Shown here one piece after another: positions 60,901 through 64,000 of a stretch of 64,000 nucleotides of DNA (positions are counted from its first letter, which is position 1; every line of letters begins with the position of its first letter). Both the position numbers and the translations under genes were made by a program. Source of the stretch: Devosia sp. Root635 (GTDB taxonomy: Bacteria; Pseudomonadota; Alphaproteobacteria; Rhizobiales; Devosiaceae); contig NZ_LMGZ01000001.1 in NCBI RefSeq assembly GCF_001427605.1, forward strand, positions 244,281 to 308,280, written 5' to 3'. The notes below the pieces were generated by a model, which saw only the letters and a list, made by a program, of their open reading frames with translations, made no database searches and was not told the DNA's origin.

Positions 60901-61488
60901 CTAGTACTGCGCCACCTTGCGCGCATAGGTAGCCATGAAGTCGAGCGAAGCGATAACGCCGCGCAGCGACAGCCAGACCTCCTTGCTCGCCGCGTCACCG
61001 CTGAGCGGCACGCTGAGCATCAGGGAATTCCGTTCCTTCATCCGCTCGATCAGCGCCGCCTTGCGGGCAGGGTCGGCCACGAAATACTGGTTGACCGTAT
61101 TGTAGCGCGTCTCGAGATCAGTCGTGAAATCGAAGGCTTCGGGCGCCTCGCCGCCGAAGGCCAGGATCAGCGGCCTGTTCACGTCGACCTCGACGCCGTC
61201 GGCCGCCACGGTGATGGCCAGGTCGAGTTCGCCATTGAGCCGGTTGCGAAACAGGGTCAGTTTGTAGGCCGGCAGGTTGGCGCCGTTCAGTTCCTGGCTG
61301 CCGGTGCTGGCAAAGCAGGAAAAGCCGTAATAGTCCGTCGCGCTTTCATCGATCACGTCCGGGCACGCCGCCAGCCAGTCCCGATGGTATTCCCGCCACT
61401 CGCCAAATGAATGGTGAAACGGCTCGGCCAGGGTCGGCAGGCAAGACGCGAGGAGCACAATAAAGGCGCTGCCAATTCTGGCGATCAT
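60901..61488 (-). CDS. Secreted hypothetical protein
   Basis: 195 aa with a signal peptide (IARIGSAFIVLLASCLPTLA). The mature part has a DWLAACPDVIDE...YGFSCFAS cysteine pair and a beta-rich middle (ELDLAITVAADGVEVDVNRP). It somewhat resembles invasion-associated locus B-type exported proteins, but I cannot assign it. Convergent with the radical SAM gene. Confidence 0.65.
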   Translation of the reverse strand: MIARIGSAFIVLLASCLPTLAEPFHHSFGEWREYHRDWLAACPDVIDESATDYYGFSCFASTGSQELNGANLPAYKLTLFRNRLNGELDLAITVAADGVEVDVNRPLILAFGGEAPEAFDFTTDLETRYNTVNQYFVADPARKAALIERMKERNSLMLSVPLSGDAASKEVWLSLRGVIASLDFMATYARKVAQY

Positions 61489-61576
61489 CGAATTCTCTTT
61501 GCTGGCGCCCCCCGGCGGAACCGACTATAGCAACCCGCCCCGGCCCGGCACAGGGCTAAATCACGGAGAGGTCGTC

Positions 61577-61933
61577 GTGAATATCACCAGGCACAAGGGG
61601 CTAGTCATCTGCGAATTGCCGCCCGAAGGTGGTCTTCTTGGTGGCGAGCTGACCGGTCCCGACCTCATCGGGGAAGCCTATGACGCGGACCCCGATATCA
61701 TCGTGGTGCCGGTCATCCGCCTCGCCCCCGGCTTTCTCGATCTCGGCACGCGCATTGCCGGCGAGGTCTTCCAGAAGATGGAACAATATGGCCGGCGCCT
61801 CGTCATACAGGGCGATATCGCCACCGAGGTCGCGGCCAGCAAGGCACTGCACGACTTTGTCTATGAGACCAACCGGCGGGGCCACCACCTGTTCGTGCCC
61901 GATCACGCAGGCCTCATCGCCCGCCTCGGTTGA
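61577..61933 (+). CDS. DUF4180 family protein
   Basis: 118 aa. The domain is recognised by DLIGEAYDADPDIIVVPVIR, LGTRIAGEVFQKMEQYGRRL and VYETNRRGHHLFV. Function unknown. GTG 61577 is preceded by GGAGAGG at a good distance. It lies 19 bp upstream of rnhB, likely an operon. Confidence 0.8.
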   Translation: MNITRHKGLVICELPPEGGLLGGELTGPDLIGEAYDADPDIIVVPVIRLAPGFLDLGTRIAGEVFQKMEQYGRRLVIQGDIATEVAASKALHDFVYETNRRGHHLFVPDHAGLIARLG

Positions 61934-61952
61934 CTTGCGGCGCGGCGGGCCG

Positions 61953-62624
61953 ATGCTGGGCGACATGCTGTTCGATTCGTCCATCCAGACCGAGCCCGAC
62001 TATAGCCATGAGCGCGCGCTCATGGCCCGCGGCGCCCGCATTGTCGCCGGCGTCGATGAAGCCGGGCGCGGGCCGCTGGCCGGGCCGGTGGTGGTTTCGG
62101 CCGTGGTGCTCGACGCCGCGGCCATTCCGCCCGGCCTCAACGATTCCAAGAAGCTGACCGAAGAACAGCGCGAATTGCTGTTCGAGCAGGTGATGGCCAC
62201 GGCGCTGGCGGTGTCCGTCGTGGTCGCTCCGCCCTCCATCATTCTCTCACGCAATATCCGCGGCGCCACGCTCTGGGCCATGGCCCAATCTGCCAGCAGC
62301 CTCAGCCTCCGTCCCGACCGCGTGCTGATCGATGGCCGCGACGTGCCCATGGGTCTGCCCTGCGAGGGGCTGGCGCTGATCGGCGGCGACGGCCGCAGCG
62401 TCTCTATCGCCGCCGCCTCCATCGTCGCCAAGGTTACCCGCGACCGCATGTGCCGCATCATGGACGGCGACGCGCCGCATTTCGGCTTTGCCGGCCACAA
62501 GGGCTATTCCACCCCCCAGCACATGCGCGCGCTGGTCGAACACGGCCCCTGCCGCCACCACCGCGAGGAATTCGCCCCGGTCGCGGAAGCCTGGGAACGG
62601 GTCCGGGGCATGAAGGTGGCCTGA
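61953..62624 (+). CDS. rnhB: Ribonuclease HII
   Basis: 223 aa. It removes single ribonucleotides and RNA from DNA hybrids. Catalytic acids are in VAGVDEAGRGPLAGPVV (DEAGRG) and VLIDGRDVP; NDSKKLTEEQRELLF, AASIVAKVTRDRMC and HFGFAGHKGYSTPQHM are conserved. ATG 61953. It is followed by ccrM, a neighbour pair known in alphaproteobacteria. Confidence 0.97.
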   Translation: MLGDMLFDSSIQTEPDYSHERALMARGARIVAGVDEAGRGPLAGPVVVSAVVLDAAAIPPGLNDSKKLTEEQRELLFEQVMATALAVSVVVAPPSIILSRNIRGATLWAMAQSASSLSLRPDRVLIDGRDVPMGLPCEGLALIGGDGRSVSIAAASIVAKVTRDRMCRIMDGDAPHFGFAGHKGYSTPQHMRALVEHGPCRHHREEFAPVAEAWERVRGMKVA

Positions 62625-62653
62625 GGCTGTTCCTCTCCCCCGGAGGAAGTGCC

Positions 62654-63876
<1,223 letters not shown>

Positions 63877-63912
63877 TCCTGACCTCCAATCACGTCTCAG
63901 GCTCTACTGACT

Positions 63913-63941
63913 GGCCGCCGGTTTGCCCCGGCGGCCTTTTT
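63913..63941 (+). terminator. Intrinsic terminator after ccrM
   Basis: GGCCGCCGG pairs with CCGGCGGCC around TTTGCC and is followed by TTTTT. It lies 37 bp after the ccrM stop. The last 59 bases of the window contain no gene I can support. Confidence 0.85.
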
Positions 63942-64000
63942 GTCGTCATTTATCCCCACTCGTGGACGGTCAGGTAGCATGTCGACCCTTGGAGGTGAGA

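Overview
The window is GC-rich chromosomal DNA from an alphaproteobacterium, most likely of the Hyphomicrobiales and Devosia-like (the genus is inferred). Supporting signs are a CcrM-type adenine methyltransferase next to rnhB with CtrA-like TTAA/TTAG half-sites upstream, an alphaproteobacterial LexA box (GTTC-N7-GTTC), TIGR02301, DUF1499 and YgfZ-type genes, and intergenic palindromes of the kind common in this order. I saw no tRNA or rRNA genes. Most of the window is ordinary core genome in short operons.

The accessory centrepiece is a complete type II-C CRISPR-Cas locus at 1.2-8.6 kb, between a GntR/FCD regulator and a nucleoside hydrolase gene. Its order is tracrRNA (minus strand), cas9 (1100 aa, RuvC and HNH residues intact), cas1, cas2, then an array of 34 full-length 36-bp repeats plus one truncated repeat. 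The anti-repeat shows that crRNAs must be made from the minus strand, toward cas2 and against the cas genes. In that orientation every repeat carries a sigma70-like promoter (TTGGCC, 17 bp, then TGC-TAGGCT), as described for Neisseria II-C arrays, and the truncated outer repeat keeps exactly the extended -10 part. cas2 appears frameshifted at an A5 run: the usual C-terminus ending ALF lies in the -1 frame, and the present reading frame runs through a 12-bp perfect hairpin and stops inside the first repeat.

From 8.6 to 31 kb lie a nucleoside hydrolase, a FhuF-like protein, a MarR regulator, an orphan receiver-domain protein, bioY, an MBL hydrolase, a DUF1499/M48 protease/DUF898 envelope cluster, pdxH, a DnaJ-like co-chaperone, a Sua5/TsaC-type enzyme, a histone-deacetylase-like amidohydrolase with xseB, a SCO protein with a TlyA-type methyltransferase, aroC, and a vapBC pair between two related histidine-phosphatase genes. 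An FAD-linked oxidase, a hemerythrin protein, an SRAP (HMCES/YedK) protein and a NUDIX hydrolase follow.

From 31 to 50 kb are ygfZ, an HD hydrolase, a SleB-like cell-wall hydrolase, a pyruvate-phosphate-dikinase-like protein with an eroded nucleotide-binding half, ispH-GNAT-rnhA, a GSU2403-type nucleotidyltransferase-fold gene under two 32-bp palindromic operators, a DUF808 protein, glyS and glyQ separated by DUF2207/lemA/rnk, and a trmN6-like methyltransferase. From 49 to 64 kb are a polyprenyl synthase, ispE, a TPR protein, ETF-QO, a uracil-DNA glycosylase, an MFS transporter with moaB, a DHA2 exporter, a radical SAM gene with a LexA box, a DUF4180 gene, rnhB and ccrM.

Intergenic regions hold several dispersed palindromic repeat families, including one (core CCACGCCCTCGTGG) seen at four places.
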